From contig NC_092013.1 in NCBI RefSeq assembly GCF_042242105.1, positions 10,289,618 through 10,353,617 on the forward strand: a stretch of DNA of 64,000 bases, in the 5' to 3' direction. The notes below the pieces were generated by a model that was given only the letters and a program-made list of their open reading frames with translations, did no database searches and had not been told where the DNA came from. Shown in pieces: positions 37,862-50,612 of the stretch. Numbering within the stretch: the first letter of the stretch is position 1; the number at the start of each line of letters is the position of its first letter. This DNA comes from Pempheris klunzingeri. Taxonomy: Eukaryota; Chordata; Actinopteri; Acropomatiformes; Pempheridae. A program made the translations under genes and the position numbers.

Positions 37862-39890
37862 ACCAGGCTTATCTGATTAAACAAATGTCAGCTCGTGCCT
37901 TATCTCTTTCCACTACATTTAGAGGAATAAAGTGATATTTTATAATGTACTGTATATTTTATAAGGAGCCACTAGCTGTGGATTCATCGAACTGACTGAT
38001 TTTCTGATGGACTAACAGGTGCAGATTTATATGTTTGATAAATTTGTGTACAGAGAGCAAAGGTCACATGAGGACACATTACAAAACTACATAAAAAAAC
38101 AGAGAGAACATGCAAATCCAAGAGAAAGAACTCAGTGAGGTGGGTTCAAACAGGCCTCAAAACGGTTTTAAGACCTTTCTCACAGGACGACACCTGAGCT
38201 GTTATGTTCTGGTGTCCCAGAGAGCCATGACAGTGTGCCAGTGAGCCAGTATGAACAACACCAGGACCCTGAAACCAAAGCAGCTAAATGTGATTCAGCC
38301 ATCACCGAACACATTAAAAAGTTGTCTGTGAAAAAAAGCCCACTCTGGATTTGCTTTGTCTGAGCAACCACAGTAAAATAAATAATCTAAAAGTCATGTA
38401 ACTTATGACGGTGGTCCACTTTTAATTGTTTGCCTTTTGAAGCACATGACCATGAGTGGCATCCACAGCTCTTATCATAAACATACACGGTCCTGCAACT
38501 GATGTGTTGAACTGTTGTTGTTACTTTCTTCTTACAGCAGTGTATTCTAAAATCAGCTTGCAGACAATTTGTTTCTAAAGGCCACTCACTCTGTTCACAT
38601 TAAGCTGCTTCGCTGCCCTAAGCTATTTTCCTCAACCCGTCCACTGAAGCGGAGATTGTTGTACACAAATCAGTAAAATCAGTGGACTTGACATTGAATT
38701 TAAACATCCAACTAAAGAAAGGAAAAATATTACTGACGCAAAAATAAGTGAAAAAAGATATTTGATTACAATGTTTATAGAATTATTATAATATTCAATT
38801 TAATAGTTATCCTAGGACGGTATAATATTTCAGCTAATTATTTGTACTAAAAAAAGTAGCATTACATTTGAAAATGCATGTAAAGAAATGTGCCCAATGC
38901 ACACCACTACTTTTTTAGTGGTGTGCATTCAGGCTTGATATTCAAATGTATAAATGAGACTCCTGAAAAGTCTGCGCACTATGACTTCACCTTTATAGAT
39001 ATTATAGTTTATTATCAATCTGCACAAATAATATCTTCTTGTGGTGTGCATACATTTCAATTCAGTTTTCCCACTATTTCATTTGCCCTTAAACTGTCTC
39101 ATTTCACAATACAAACAACATGAATGTGTGCTAACTACCACACTGACAGCCACTGTATGCACATAGATGGAATATACAATTTATTGACATTTAAAGACAA
39201 AAAACATTCAACAACAACAACATTTAGTTCCTATTTTCCCTGCATTTACACCAGAGGTGAGAATGTGACTGTGACCTGACAAAACGCTTCAATGGGAGGG
39301 AAGAGAGTGATGAAGAGACAGACAACACTGGACGAAAATCTGAAGTCTTGAGGGATTGAAGGTTTCTTTTCCTGAGACCAGTTTGTCAGTTGTTGCTTAT
39401 TATGATAAATTGTTCAACTATTTTATCCATCATGCACTAAAAGCAAAACTTAATCACCTTACTTATTTCATATGTGTGTTATTGTTACTGTTTAGAATGA
39501 ATGTGCAATGTAATTCACTTTGTACTCTATCAGACTTTTCATTACATTTTAAGCTCTATTGCTTCTCTGAAAAAATAAAACCGAAAAAACGAATTCACTC
39601 AAATTTACAGACTAATTGAAAATCACTCACATAACCTTCAATAAAGGATAATTGTTATTTCAAATTGAGTAAAATAAAGATTGTGGACAGTCACACAAAC
39701 AAAAAAGCTTTTGTTCCTTTAAAAAAGTGATTCTGATAATTCACTGAGGAAGACATTATTGTCATGTAATGTTGTTTTCTAAATAATCTAGATTATATAA
39801 AGTCTGGTAAACTGATTTGTTACTCTTTAGTCATGTCAGTCAACAAACACTGATCCTGTGTCATTGTTTTAAAAAACTAATTATAACGAT
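36380..39890. other. Intergenic region between stat2 and apof
   Basis: AT-rich non-coding DNA with a GT microsatellite at 37823-37853. Around 36700-36790 a short TTTATTATTGTTATTTT unit recurs three to four times. No exon, RNA gene or family-like open frame was recognised. Confidence 0.6.
37823..37853. repeat. GT microsatellite
   Basis: About 15 GT units. Confidence 0.9.
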
Positions 39891-39917
39891 ATTTATTGCT
39901 AAAGCGTCACACGCTCA

Positions 39918-39923
39918 TTTATT
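39918..39923 (-). promoter_or_regulatory. apof: apof polyadenylation signal AATAAA (- strand)
   Basis: TTTATT on the + strand only 11 bases beyond the apof stop codon; a second one lies at 39892-39897. A very short 3' UTR is implied. Confidence 0.5.
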
Positions 39924-39934
39924 GATCCTTCAGT

Positions 39935-41242
39935 CTACTGGATGGTGATGACTCCTTCCTCCCAGCTGAACTGGTTCACCAGCACGTCGTCTTCGTCCTT
40001 CATGGAGTTGAGCAGATACCTGACACCAGCTTTCACGCCGGTCTTCACCCCCGCGCCCAGGGCATAGCCTGCCACCCCAGCAGTCCCCCCTGTGGCGACC
40101 ATGAGGGCGTCCGTGCCGAGGTCAACGGCGCTGAGGATGGCCCTCTCCTTCGCTGTTTCGGAGCAGTTGACTGAGGCGTAATACACAGCTGTGCCGAGGT
40201 TGTAGAGGGTGCTGACCGCAGGGATCCACTCCACCACGTTGTACACGCGCTCTTCGCTTTTGTTGATACAGCTCCTCTGGGGGCTTCTCTTCATCCGGCG
40301 ACCTGAAGCTGCATGGATCGAAAGCTCCTCCTCTGCCCTGCACTGGTGGATCCAACATTCAGACTCTGTGGATTCAGAAGGCAGGACGCGGCTGCCTTTC
40401 TTAAACACTGCCTGGTACTTCCCAGGCTTGAATTGTCCGCTGCTGGTCACACCAGCACACAGGACCCCCAATTTCTCGCAGGTGCTCACGGCCTCCTCTA
40501 GATCCCCTGTAGCCCCTTCCACAGCCGTTCCTACCAGCGTGGTTCCATTCACCCTGGTCCAACCCTCACAATGACCTCCCTGCTTAGACATGCTCTCTCC
40601 CACCACGGCCAGCTGCTGGATGTTAAACATCACAGCCTCTATGTGGCGCCCTGCCCGATCCTTCTCCGAAGGTAATGCCGCTGAAGTAGGTGCAGGCGTA
40701 GATGCAGACTTGCTCATCTTCTTCTCTATTAAACTCTCAACCTCCATCAGGAGTTCCTCTGCATCTGCCACTCCCAGCAGGTCGTACAGCTTCAGCACCA
40801 GGGTCTGGGCCTCCTGCGGGCAGCCAGCCACCACCAACACGGGGACTAGAGAGAGACCCAGCAGCTCCTGGGGGAACATGGAGGACGACGGGTCATCCAC
40901 GGTGCTGGCAGACAGCAGCTCCTCACAAGTGACGTTCCCCTGAATGCGAAGATGATCTTGAATCTGAAGCTTTGTCCTGAGGGCTGATATTACATGTTTG
41001 GCAGATCTGACCCTCTCCTGTTTTTGTGTAACTGCGGACTCAGGTTTATCTGCACTAAGCTGGAGTTGGGGTCCCAAGAGAGACTGATGATCCTGCTTTG
41101 CTGTCTCCTCTCCCTCTTCATGTAAGTCAGCTCCTGGAAGTGGAGTGTTTCTCGGCGCCAGAGGAGGTGGGACCCTGCACAGACCCTGTTCATTCAGCAG
41201 GAGCTGGATCACAATCAGCCACTTCAGCTTGGAGGACATCAT
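39935..41242 (-). CDS. apof: Apolipoprotein F (lipid transfer inhibitor protein precursor)
   Basis: One long exon, 435 residues from the first of two adjacent ATGs at 41242-41237. The open frame extends upstream to 41314, but a strong polypyrimidine tract and TAATGTAG acceptor (exon edge 41274) cut it, so the upstream residues are not coding. A signal peptide follows the start (KLKWLIVIQLLLNEQGLC). The central region is variable, with glycosylation sites NVT and NGT. A furin-type site RMKR at about residues 316-319 (40286-40297) would release a C-terminal peptide of 116 residues holding the conserved YNVVEWIPAVSTLYNLGTA block and a glycine/alanine-rich hydrophobic stretch (GGTAGVAGYALGAGV). 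In mammals ApoF is secreted by liver, is also released from the C terminus of a longer precursor, and regulates cholesteryl ester transfer between lipoproteins. APOF adjoins STAT2 in human too. Human APOF is shorter (about 326 residues). Confidence 0.82.
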   Translation of the reverse strand: MMSSKLKWLIVIQLLLNEQGLCRVPPPLAPRNTPLPGADLHEEGEETAKQDHQSLLGPQLQLSADKPESAVTQKQERVRSAKHVISALRTKLQIQDHLRIQGNVTCEELLSASTVDDPSSSMFPQELLGLSLVPVLVVAGCPQEAQTLVLKLYDLLGVADAEELLMEVESLIEKKMSKSASTPAPTSAALPSEKDRAGRHIEAVMFNIQQLAVVGESMSKQGGHCEGWTRVNGTTLVGTAVEGATGDLEEAVSTCEKLGVLCAGVTSSGQFKPGKYQAVFKKGSRVLPSESTESECWIHQCRAEEELSIHAASGRRMKRSPQRSCINKSEERVYNVVEWIPAVSTLYNLGTAVYYASVNCSETAKERAILSAVDLGTDALMVATGGTAGVAGYALGAGVKTGVKAGVRYLLNSMKDEDDVLVNQFSWEEGVITIQ

Positions 41243-41379
41243 TCCACTCTTGTTAGACTTTTTTACCACAGCCACTACATTAGACACAGGAGTAAAAAGA
41301 AAAACAACCCTCATTGTACATACTACATTAACAATTTATTCTAAAACATGGGCTTTATTTACCTAATGTGCCCTCTTGT

Positions 41380-41515
41380 GCTTCATTCATTCATTATCCA
41401 TACCACTTATCCTTAAGGGGTGCTGGAGCCAATCCCAGATGACACTGGGCCAAGGGCGGCGTACACTCAATTACAGGGCTGACAACCATTTACACACACG
41501 CTCACCCTCTTATGC
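41380..41515 (+). repeat. Dispersed teleost repeat near the apof 5' side
   Basis: CATTATCCATACCACTTATC, GGAGCCAATCCCAGATGACA, CAGGGCTGACAACCATTTAC are in the order found in a very abundant teleost interspersed repeat. Copy truncated and diverged. Confidence 0.75.
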
Positions 41516-43176
41516 TTTATAAACAAAATTAATCCAGCAGTTTGTCTTTCACTCTTTAATGCCGAGATTAATTGACTCAGTACCAGTTTTCAGTACAGTT
41601 TTGTGGCTGCACCTGTTTCTCTGCAGGCACGGAAAAAAGAAATTACACGTAAATTCCTATTTGGGAATGTTTCTTCCACGAGAATATACTTGAGCAAGAA
41701 CATTGATGATAACAAAGGTGGTCTCTGTATGACTTTAGTTATGAGTTACTCATTAGAGAGCAGCAGTGAAATATAGTAAGAGAAAAAGACCTCACTACGA
41801 AAGAATATATATTTTAAAATGTTTTTAATATTAGCAATGCAAGAAAGAACAATGCAACCCAAATGAGGAGCCTCAACAATGAGCTAAAACATTTATGCAT
41901 GTCCTCTTTCTCCTGCAATAATTACAACTAAAAATAGAAATGTTGTTCCGCCCACAAGTTCATAATTTCATTGCATCTTTTGGTCCTGTGTGTGCAGCAC
42001 CTACCTCAATAATAATCAGAGCTGGAGTCTAGAGTGTAGCAGTGTAGCGACCAAGATGGCTTCAGCAAGTAGGATGCTTTATTTGTTTCCCTTTTTTTCC
42101 CCTCAAAACATGCATAGCAATCTTCTTTCTCTTTGCCTCCAATGAGAATCTCCTTCTTTACACATGTCATCCCACAGCCCTCCCTCTGTCTCATCGCTCT
42201 TTCAGCTCCCTCTTCTCTTTGGCCTCATTGCTCAACAGGGAGATCAGGGCTTGAATATTGATTCACGTGGGGAAAGTCCATGTGTTCTAAAGCAGTTTTG
42301 TTTGTCTGCCCTGCTATCCTCTCATCCTGCCGCCCCCCCACCCACCACCACCATCCCTTTGCTCCCTCGGTAGGTTTTGTTTTTGACCCAAATACTTGAA
42401 AGAAATCTCCCCTCATGCCGTGAGCAAATTCATCTCTCCAAGACAAGTGAGGAAAACAAAGGGGCTATCTGAGGTAAAGACTGAGCTCATTCACAGAAAT
42501 AGAATTCGACTTATGTGCAAGATTGATGTATTTCTATTACAGCAGATCTGTTCACTGTCCATCTTAACACATCACATCACATTCCTGGACTCCTTCATCA
42601 CCTCTACTTCATTTAGAAGTTGAGTTCTTTTATTCTTCAAAGCCCCATTCAGGCACACTATAGAAATTGTTGTCCATCTCTTTTGCAATAGGAGCACCCA
42701 GAATAGCCTTCTGCCCTGGAGCATACAGCCGCTGTCCTATAAAAACCACACATCTCCAAAAGGTCAACGTTTCTGATTTGTGACCATGCATTTTTCAGAG
42801 GTTACTTAGCTCAAGAAGAAGGACACTATTAAACATCCATCAGTTTATCGAAATAATGTGAAATCTGCAAAATTGTAGATACATGGTTTTCATTCGATAT
42901 TCGAATAATACACCAGCAGCAGACAGAAATGTGACCTGAGTCTCACTATGATGATGGATATAAGAGCTTTTTTCAAGACTCTTTAATGCACATATGCTAT
43001 AAAACAACTAAGAAAAAACTAATGGCTATAGTGTTTAGCTGTTTTCAAACATTCAGTGCAAAAGACTTCTCTCATTTTATTGAGATGCAGAGAATTTCAC
43101 CCTGCTCCCCTCCCCACTTCTACTGTACTCATTTCCTTTCACTTCCTCTCTACTCTCTTTCTTTAGCTCTTTTAGA

Positions 43177-43178
<2 letters not shown>

Positions 43179-43214
<36 letters not shown>

Positions 43215-43220
43215 ACACAC
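43179..43220. repeat. CA microsatellite
   Basis: CA array with one interruption near its right end. Confidence 0.9.
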
Positions 43221-44074
43221 AGGCACTCCCCTTGTACAAAAATGTCTTTATTCTGTGAGAGTACTCCTGAGTTGTTTTTTCTTCCAAACACAAAGGACAG
43301 GGCTCATTCAACACCAAATGGTCCACAGTAGCCAAAATGAGCATTACGAAAACTGGTTTTAGACTTACTCTAAGTTTTGTATCAGCTATCAGCTTATTTC
43401 CCCTCATAATCAGGATGCTTTGCAAACTGTGTGTGTGTTTATAAATACGTCCCTTGAACGTCTCCATAAAGTACTATAATTTAGGGTTTAGTGTGACATG
43501 TACAACCATTTTTACTGATAAGTGCATAACCAAATAAATGAATACAAAGTTTTAGGACATCAGTGTCCTTCACATTGCTATTATGCTAGTTTCTAAGTAT
43601 TTAACATACGTTTCTCTCAAGTACAGAAGACAGATTTTAGTCATATCACCCATTTTATCATTGAATCAGTTGGGGTTTAAATTCCAAGTGCAGGCGATCA
43701 TTCAGAAATAAACGTTTTTGCACCTGATCATCTTGTCCTGATGCTAGTCTTGTTTGTGTTTTTAGGGGCAAAGTAAGACAAGTTTAGTTGTGTAATATCT
43801 TTCAACAACAAAACAATTCAAAGTGCTTTACATTAGACATAAAAAGGCATTAATACAAAATGTAAGAGATATACTGCGTAATATTAAATAAATAAATAAA
43901 ATAGACATGTAAGGGGATATTACATTTTTATATTACAGCCTCAGTGCAATGCAAGATATGAATAAATAGTCCCACACCTGCCCAAATGATCTGAGAGGTC
44001 TGGACAGTTCATAACGAATGTTATGTTTTATAGTATATAGTTTCTTTAGCTGAGATATGCTGGTTTCACAGCAA

Positions 44075-44140
44075 TAATAATAATAATGATAATAATGCAT
44101 AATGTTAATCATAATAATAATGCTAATAATATTATTATTA
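44075..44140. repeat. AAT/ATT trinucleotide-rich tract
   Basis: Imperfect AATAAT units followed by ATTATTATT; could form a hairpin. Confidence 0.7.
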
Positions 44141-46341
44141 TGCTTAAATAACACTCCCTCATAAGGTTTTTTAAGACTTCCTGTGTAAAAACATAAAGCC
44201 AACATAAACATTCACTTTGTTTGACATGATAAGCCTCATACAGTGTGAAGCACTGCACTGAGCAGCACCGTATAAAACATGAGAACATTGAGAACAACAA
44301 GTGATCTGGAGTGAAGAGGAGGCCTGATGAGCAGCGGCAAACTCAGACTGAGATAAACAAAGTTAAAATCATTAAGATCATTAGGCTGAAGCTAAAGTGA
44401 CTGTGTGCAGCCTTCAAGTTAGATATGGAGTTATTAGGAGACACAGGCATCGACATGCTCTGTGTTCTCATCTGTTTCATTCAGGGAGCCTGAACATAAA
44501 GACGCAACCCGCTGTGTTTCACCAAGTTAACAATCTGAATAGTATGATGGTTAATTGGTCATTTCTGTAGGGAACTGGACAGGATTGACACTAGTCATTA
44601 GGTAGGAATAATACCCCGGAGTCCAATCAAGAAATCCTCAAAATGTGCCGACACAAGCTGACTGCTCATGTGGTTTAATAATCCATCAGGGTTTGTGTCT
44701 TCAGAGTATTAACTCATTTAATGCACATCACCTTGTGACTCATGGTCACACAGTTATTTCCAGTGCAATTATCAGGTCCAAGTCTGTCATATATACAGTT
44801 GTGTTTTTTTTTCAGAAATAGTTGATGGTGTTAATAAATCAGATCACTCTGAAGAACAGCCAAGTGAAAAAGCATTTAAATAAACCTTGAGCCTAAACTT
44901 TTTTTATATACGTATATCAAACAGCTTCCTGTGTAAGAAACATGATTGAAATTTGAATTTAAACCTTGGAAACTGTGTCAGAATTGGAATAGTGAAGCTA
45001 TAGGTAAAGTTTCCCTTTACAAACAACCCAACATAATGGCGTTGAACTTTGTAGCACTAGTCAAGGACAGAAAATGAAATGCAAACACATATGTTGTTTT
45101 TTCTTACTGCCAGTAGATAGGCACTGGAACTATGTTTTATCTTGCACTTAAAACAATTATTGGCTGGAAAGTTTTACATGATGAAACAATAATGGATAAT
45201 GGATGGATAAAAAAGAGAGGAGTGTAGCAGAATAACAGTTTTTAACCTGTAAGGTCCCTAAACTCGAGATGTTAATCAGGCAGTTAACACCCACACAGCA
45301 CTGAAAGAGGTCTAATCAGGCTGAATAATTGAATGTGACTGTGAAGACCAGGGGCTTCAACTAGTATAAAATGCAACATATTTGGAAGTTCATAAACTGA
45401 TACCAAATTAATAAAATCATTTCAGCGATAAATTCAAATTTGATGTGCAAAATTGGGATTTGGCTTCTTTTTCCGTGTGGGACTGACATGAGTCCAGATT
45501 CACTTGCTGCTCTCGTTTTCATCAATAGTTTTAGATGATGGAGCAAAACACTGAAGCCCTCTGCTGTCATGTCAAACTTATAACTGTACTCAAATTAAGT
45601 ACTCCTGATCATCTTATTCCTGACTGGAAAATATAATTATCTAATATAGTAAATATGGCTACAATCTTAGCTTTTAAGCTTTTTAAGAAGTATTTGAAGA
45701 AAAGAAAATTCTTTTTGTAAGACAACAACTGGGCAGCTCGATCACCTGAGAACGGTCATTTGAAAAGATCACAAGCTCCAGATCATCCCACATTGTGCTC
45801 TTACAGTCCTCCAAAGGTACTTAAATCTTTGGTAGATCATGATTTCTTGGCCCCTGTTCTACAGTATGTGATAGCTCAGCTACTTTATTATCTAAACACT
45901 TGTTTTGTTCCATTTCTTTCATTTCCACTGCTGAATCTGCAGTACTACTACTGCTGCTGTAATGATGACATTTAATATCAACTCAAATCAAAGTTATGTG
46001 ACAACAAACCTTTATCATCACATACACAATCATGCACAATTCAATGTACAGTGAAATTCTTCACTGCCTCGTGCTTCAGAACGCAATATGGAGATGTCGG
46101 ATAAACAACATACTGATGGTGATGGTACCACCAGTTTGTCAAGCTTATCCTGGGGCCAAGGCCAGATGCCTCTTATGGGCATGAACACAAACATCAAATT
46201 TTATAGTGATTTAATACGTAGATGATTAAATTGACACCATTGTCTGATGCTTAATGCCATTGTGAAATTATGACTAAAGGAACAACTTCTGAGGTGTTAA
46301 TTAAGTGTGACAGACTCAGTGTCCTGGTGTTAAGTGATGTG

Positions 46342-46342
<1 letters not shown>

Positions 46343-46373
<31 letters not shown>
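46343..46373. repeat. CA microsatellite
   Basis: About 15 AC units. Confidence 0.9.
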
Positions 46374-46374
<1 letters not shown>

Positions 46375-47029
46375 CTGTGTTTCCATCACTTACGAGGACA
46401 AAAAACTGCCATTAATTTTCTACAGACTCACCCAAACCTCAAGAATATTAACCTATCCTTGACCCCAACCTTAATCTTAAACAACCATAAGGGAGTGCCA
46501 TACATGAAATACTTGCACACTGGCTCAAGGCACATCAGATCTGCAATCACTATTAATCTGACATGTTGTACAATGCATTGTCTTTTTTGGATTTGTATAT
46601 TTGTATCTTAATATTGTCATTTTTTGTACAATTGTATGTAAATTAGCATTCTTGCTAACTCTGGTGTGTTGATGTTTTATAATGACGTTCATTAACGTGC
46701 TCAGTCCCTATCACATAAACAAATGAATAAATAAGTCAATGTACAATTGTACAAATATTTATCATCATCATTCATTTTAGTTGTGATTAACCAGTCAGCT
46801 CTTGGTTTCTCTACTTCCCTATAAAAACATCCACATTTTCTCTTGGTTTCTGTTGGTGTTACTTGGAAAGATATGCTGCATTTGTGGAAATTCTGGGAAA
46901 ACGTCCAACTTCAAACTTCCTACTTACCACGTCAGCACAACCGAGCAGCTAAGACGAAAACAGCAAAACCCCAAGCTACATTGCCACCGTGACAACCTTT
47001 TTATCCTGAAATGTAACAACAACAAGTAG

Positions 47030-47372
47030 TGGTTTTTTGTTTTTTCTTCCTGTTGCCGGGCAATCGAAGGAGAGCCCTGGTCAACAAATAGTCCGGCATA
47101 TAACCCCTTATAGCACTTCAGTTCTTGGATTACAACAAGATATACCATGTTAGTTAGTGAGCTTTAGAGACGTTGGTCGGCAGATTTTACCTTTGGACAG
47201 AGTTCGGCTAGCTGTTTCCTACTGTCTCCAGTGTTTGTGCTAAGCTAAGCTAACCAGCTTGTAGCTTCATAATCAACAAACAGACATGAGTGTGGCATCA
47301 GTATTCTCATCTAACTCACCACCAGAAGCTTATAAGCATATTTCCCATAATGTTAAACTATTCCTTTAATAT
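47030..47372. repeat. Foldback (MITE-like) dispersed repeat, copy 2
   Basis: Shares GCTAAGCTAACCAGCT, TATTCTCATCTAACTC and TATTTCCCATAATGTTAAAC with the element at 3941-4212, in the same order and orientation. It is more complete in the middle (AATAGTCCGGCATATAACCC). The left boundary is approximate. Confidence 0.65.
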
Positions 47373-48293
47373 TGATACCAACTCTCCAGCTTAAATGAAA
47401 TACAGAATCAAAAGTTATGTGCTCATTACATTTTTTTAATCCTGTCCCCGCACAGAACCTTACACATGGTCGAGTTTTCCAGGCTGCTCCGAAAACAAAA
47501 CAAACGACTTGAACCACAGCAGACGTGTAGTTTCTTGATGAAACTCACAGCCTGAAGCCAATCGGACAATCTGAAACTAAGAGCCTCATTATCCATTAAA
47601 ATGCAATGTGTGAGTTTATAGTGCAATATTGTAGTGCAGTGCTGTAGGCAGTAGTTGTTGTTTTGTGCAACAGAATAATTTTCACTGTTCAAATGTGACC
47701 CTTATGAATTTGACGTGGGTGCAATAAGAGAGTTTGGGGTTTATATCTGTGGAAGGAAAGGGTCATTCAGAGGGTTTCCGCTTGACATTTGAGTGCTCAT
47801 TGATTCAGAGAGTGGGAGTTGTTTGGCTCTCTGCTCTTACACACCAGTCAATGACATTGTAGACAGAACAGCCATATCCGCTTGCAGGGCGTACGCTGTG
47901 TCCAACTCCAGTCCACTCTCCATTTCTCCTGGGACACACACACCCTGTAGTTCACATTTTTTTAACGGTATGTAGTTATAATGAGGACAGACATTATAAT
48001 ATGTATGGTAAACAGTCCCATATTAGGCTATTTTAGATCCTTTAATGCTTCCATCTTATATAAACACATCATAACTGGTTGGCTGGTTGTGTGAAACTGG
48101 GAAGAACTAACGAAGAATTAATTATTTAATCCACACAGCAAATGTCAGGTGATTTATACCTATCCGCTTGAGAAACATAAGTCCTCTTGGAATACGAGTA
48201 GAAAAGGTTCATTTTCATTTTCTTGGTGTTTGGATTGAGGCAAAGATCCTGCACAGTTATGACAAACAACATTGTACCTGCAGTGAGGAGCAA

Positions 48294-48302
48294 CACACAC
48301 AC

Positions 48303-48339
<37 letters not shown>
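48294..48339. repeat. CA microsatellite
   Basis: CA array interrupted once near its left end. It is followed about 200 bases later by a GT array, the complementary pattern. Confidence 0.9.
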
Positions 48340-48342
<3 letters not shown>

Positions 48343-48538
48343 GCTGCAGTAGTGAACTGTTGGTGAATTGGGGTGGTGGCAACTTTGTAAAGATCCAGAC
48401 AGTTTCCACTTTTTAGACTCATTGGATCAACTGGTACAGCATCTTCCCTGTTAAATCAGTAAGAATTATAATTGCATCCAAAAATCTAATTTGGATTCGT
48501 TCAGTTATTGGACTCGTGAGACAGATGCTACAAACACT

Positions 48539-48576
<38 letters not shown>
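48539..48576. repeat. GT microsatellite upstream of the probable tac3 first exon
   Basis: About 17 GT units. Together with the CA array at 48294-48339 it forms an inverted pair about 200 bases apart that could pair in single strands. Confidence 0.9.
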
Positions 48577-48578
<2 letters not shown>

Positions 48579-48639
48579 GGGTGGGATGGAGATTCGGGTG
48601 GCGGGTGGAGCTGTAATTGGATTACAAATGAGCTCAAGG

Positions 48640-48785
48640 ACTATAATAATTGAGACAGGGAGGCTGCTGAGCAGAAAGACGTATTTTGAGTTGGCACAGA
48701 GCTCGTTCAATACCAAGTGAACTGTTGAACAGATCACTGGTCTAACTGCTGGATCAAGATCAAGATTTTTCATCACTGTTAACAG
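48640..48785 (+). other. tac3: Possible non-coding first exon of tac3
   Basis: A good donor, TTAACAG|GTAAGA, ends a stretch without start codons in a useful frame, and the tac3 coding exon begins just after an acceptor 1.8 kb downstream. An A/T-rich CTATAATAAT at about 48641 could act as a TATA element. Tachykinin genes normally have a non-coding first exon. Assignment is by position only. Confidence 0.35.
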
Positions 48786-50607
48786 GTAAGACGTTCGTGT
48801 TATTTTTAGTAATTTGAAACAGATTATTGAGATTACGGAGCCCAATGACATTATGATAGGCTACTAAAATGAAATAAGAGGAAATACCAATAATCTTATG
48901 GGTCCATTTATGGGTAAATTCCAGTAACACTTTATAATAAGAATAGAAATTTGATTTTTAAGTAATGCATAACTAAAGAGATTACAACTGGATGTAACAT
49001 GAATTCCTGTTGCTCACCATTAATATAATGATCAAGTCGCTCATGAATAATCAGTTTCTGACTGTGAACTCACAGTTACTACATACATTCATTTTTAAGT
49101 TATAACTAGCTGACATGTAGTTCAATAGAAGAGGGCATTTCAGACCCATGAATCTGATCCGAATCAGACCCATGAATCTGAGAGCAGAAATAGTCAGCTC
49201 TCAGAGAAATACAAAGCTGTTTTTAATCAATGTTGCTGCGTTCATTAGTTATTCACTACTTAAACATATTTTGTCTCCTTATTCCAGCAGAATTTAGGCA
49301 CCCAAATCAGCGTATTAATGTAGGATTAGCCAACAGGATTACTTAATGCCTGGAGTCAAAATGAGGTTTATCCGCTGTCAACTGGACTTTTATTATTATC
49401 ATTATTTTGAAGGTGACTGTTTTGAAGGCATTCGGCAGCAACCAGTAATTAAAAACATGTCAGGTTTTAAGTTAGTTTATCAGAAAACCTGTGAAAACCT
49501 GCTGTGATGGGTCCAGCCGTGAATGTGGCCTTCAGATACATTTTATATTATGATGTGTGCTGATGTTTCTCCTACAGGTCTGTCACAGCAGGACATACAG
49601 TCATAGAAATCTACAGCAGCATCCCACTGGTTACAAATCAGAACGAGCCTAAAATGTGCTGTCAACATCGGCTAACAAGACCATCAGTGAAAAATATTCT
49701 ATTATAATAATTCATTCCTGTCTCCAAATCTGATATCCCAACGAAATCAGACTAAATGATATATGGCACGCAGAGTGGAAGACATTTAAAAACACAAGAT
49801 GTTATGAAATGCAAAATGAAGCATAAATATTTAAGATTGTACATTTTTCCCTCATTGAAATTTAAACAAATTTCCGTCCTCTGTCCAAAATGGGAAGTGG
49901 ATCAAATCCACATGAGTGTCATCTGGAGGTGTGGAGGAGAGGAAGTTAATCTGGAAGGAAGAGGAATGTTTCTGAATCCTCAAATTTTATGATAGTTTCT
50001 AGTTTTTTGAGGAAATACTTTCAATGTGGTCTCAAACTTCTGGACCCCACTTTACACGTGTTTGTGTAAAATGTGTGTTTAAAATATGAGAGTTCTCTGT
50101 GTTCAACATTAAATTTTAGGTCTCACTTGACATGAGAGTTAACTGAAGGACTGAGAAGCACTCCCTTAGCTTTGAAGTTCATGGCTGACAAGCTCAGTCA
50201 CTTAGATAATTACATTGTGTGAGAGAGGAGACATCTGTGAGCTGAAATAGTTGTCAAAGACAAAGAGCATGCAAATCACAACTATTATGAACTCAGAAAA
50301 GCTATGAAAAACAGCATAAAATGGGTGAGATGAGCAGCACAACAGACCCTCAGACACTAAATCTATTAATCATACCAATTTTTACTAAAACAAATGAAAA
50401 TAAAGCATTTCACTTCGGTAAAAACTGTCTCTGTGTCAATGTTTAGTTAAAACTGGTCACAAATAGACGGCACCTGAAACACCAAAGACAACACATCCCG
50501 GAAAATCACATCTTAATAAGAGAAAAGCATCGTAGGGAAACTTACTCTCAGCCTGGTCATGTGCAGGTTTTGTCTGCTTTAAATCTGATGCACTGATTTA
50601 CATTTCA
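48786..50607 (+). other. Probable tac3 intron 1
   Basis: Between the candidate donor at 48786 and the acceptor TTACATTTCAG before 50608. No exon or repeat of note; a 20-base unit (CAGACCCATGAATCTGA) is tandemly repeated near 49141-49180. Confidence 0.35.
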
Positions 50608-50612
50608 GAGTG

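Larger units (their letters stand above)
41275..48540. other. Intergenic region between apof and tac3
   Basis: No coding exon recognised over about 7 kb. Any upstream apof non-coding exon would lie in the left part but cannot be placed. Contents seen: a dispersed repeat at 41380-41515, CA microsatellites at 43179 and 46343, an ATT/AAT-rich tract near 44075-44140, a foldback repeat at 47030-47372, and another CA repeat at 48294. Open frames here are short, low-complexity or without family features. Confidence 0.6.

Noticed and set aside
40209-40943. Open frames of 117-121 codons on the + strand
   Set aside because: They are antisense shadows of the apof coding exon; no family similarity, and apof has signal peptide, conserved C terminus and splice context.
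41243-41314. Upstream extension of the apof open frame
   Set aside because: It crosses a strong intron acceptor (polypyrimidine tract then TAATGTAG) and gives a poor signal peptide; the MM start at 41242 is better.
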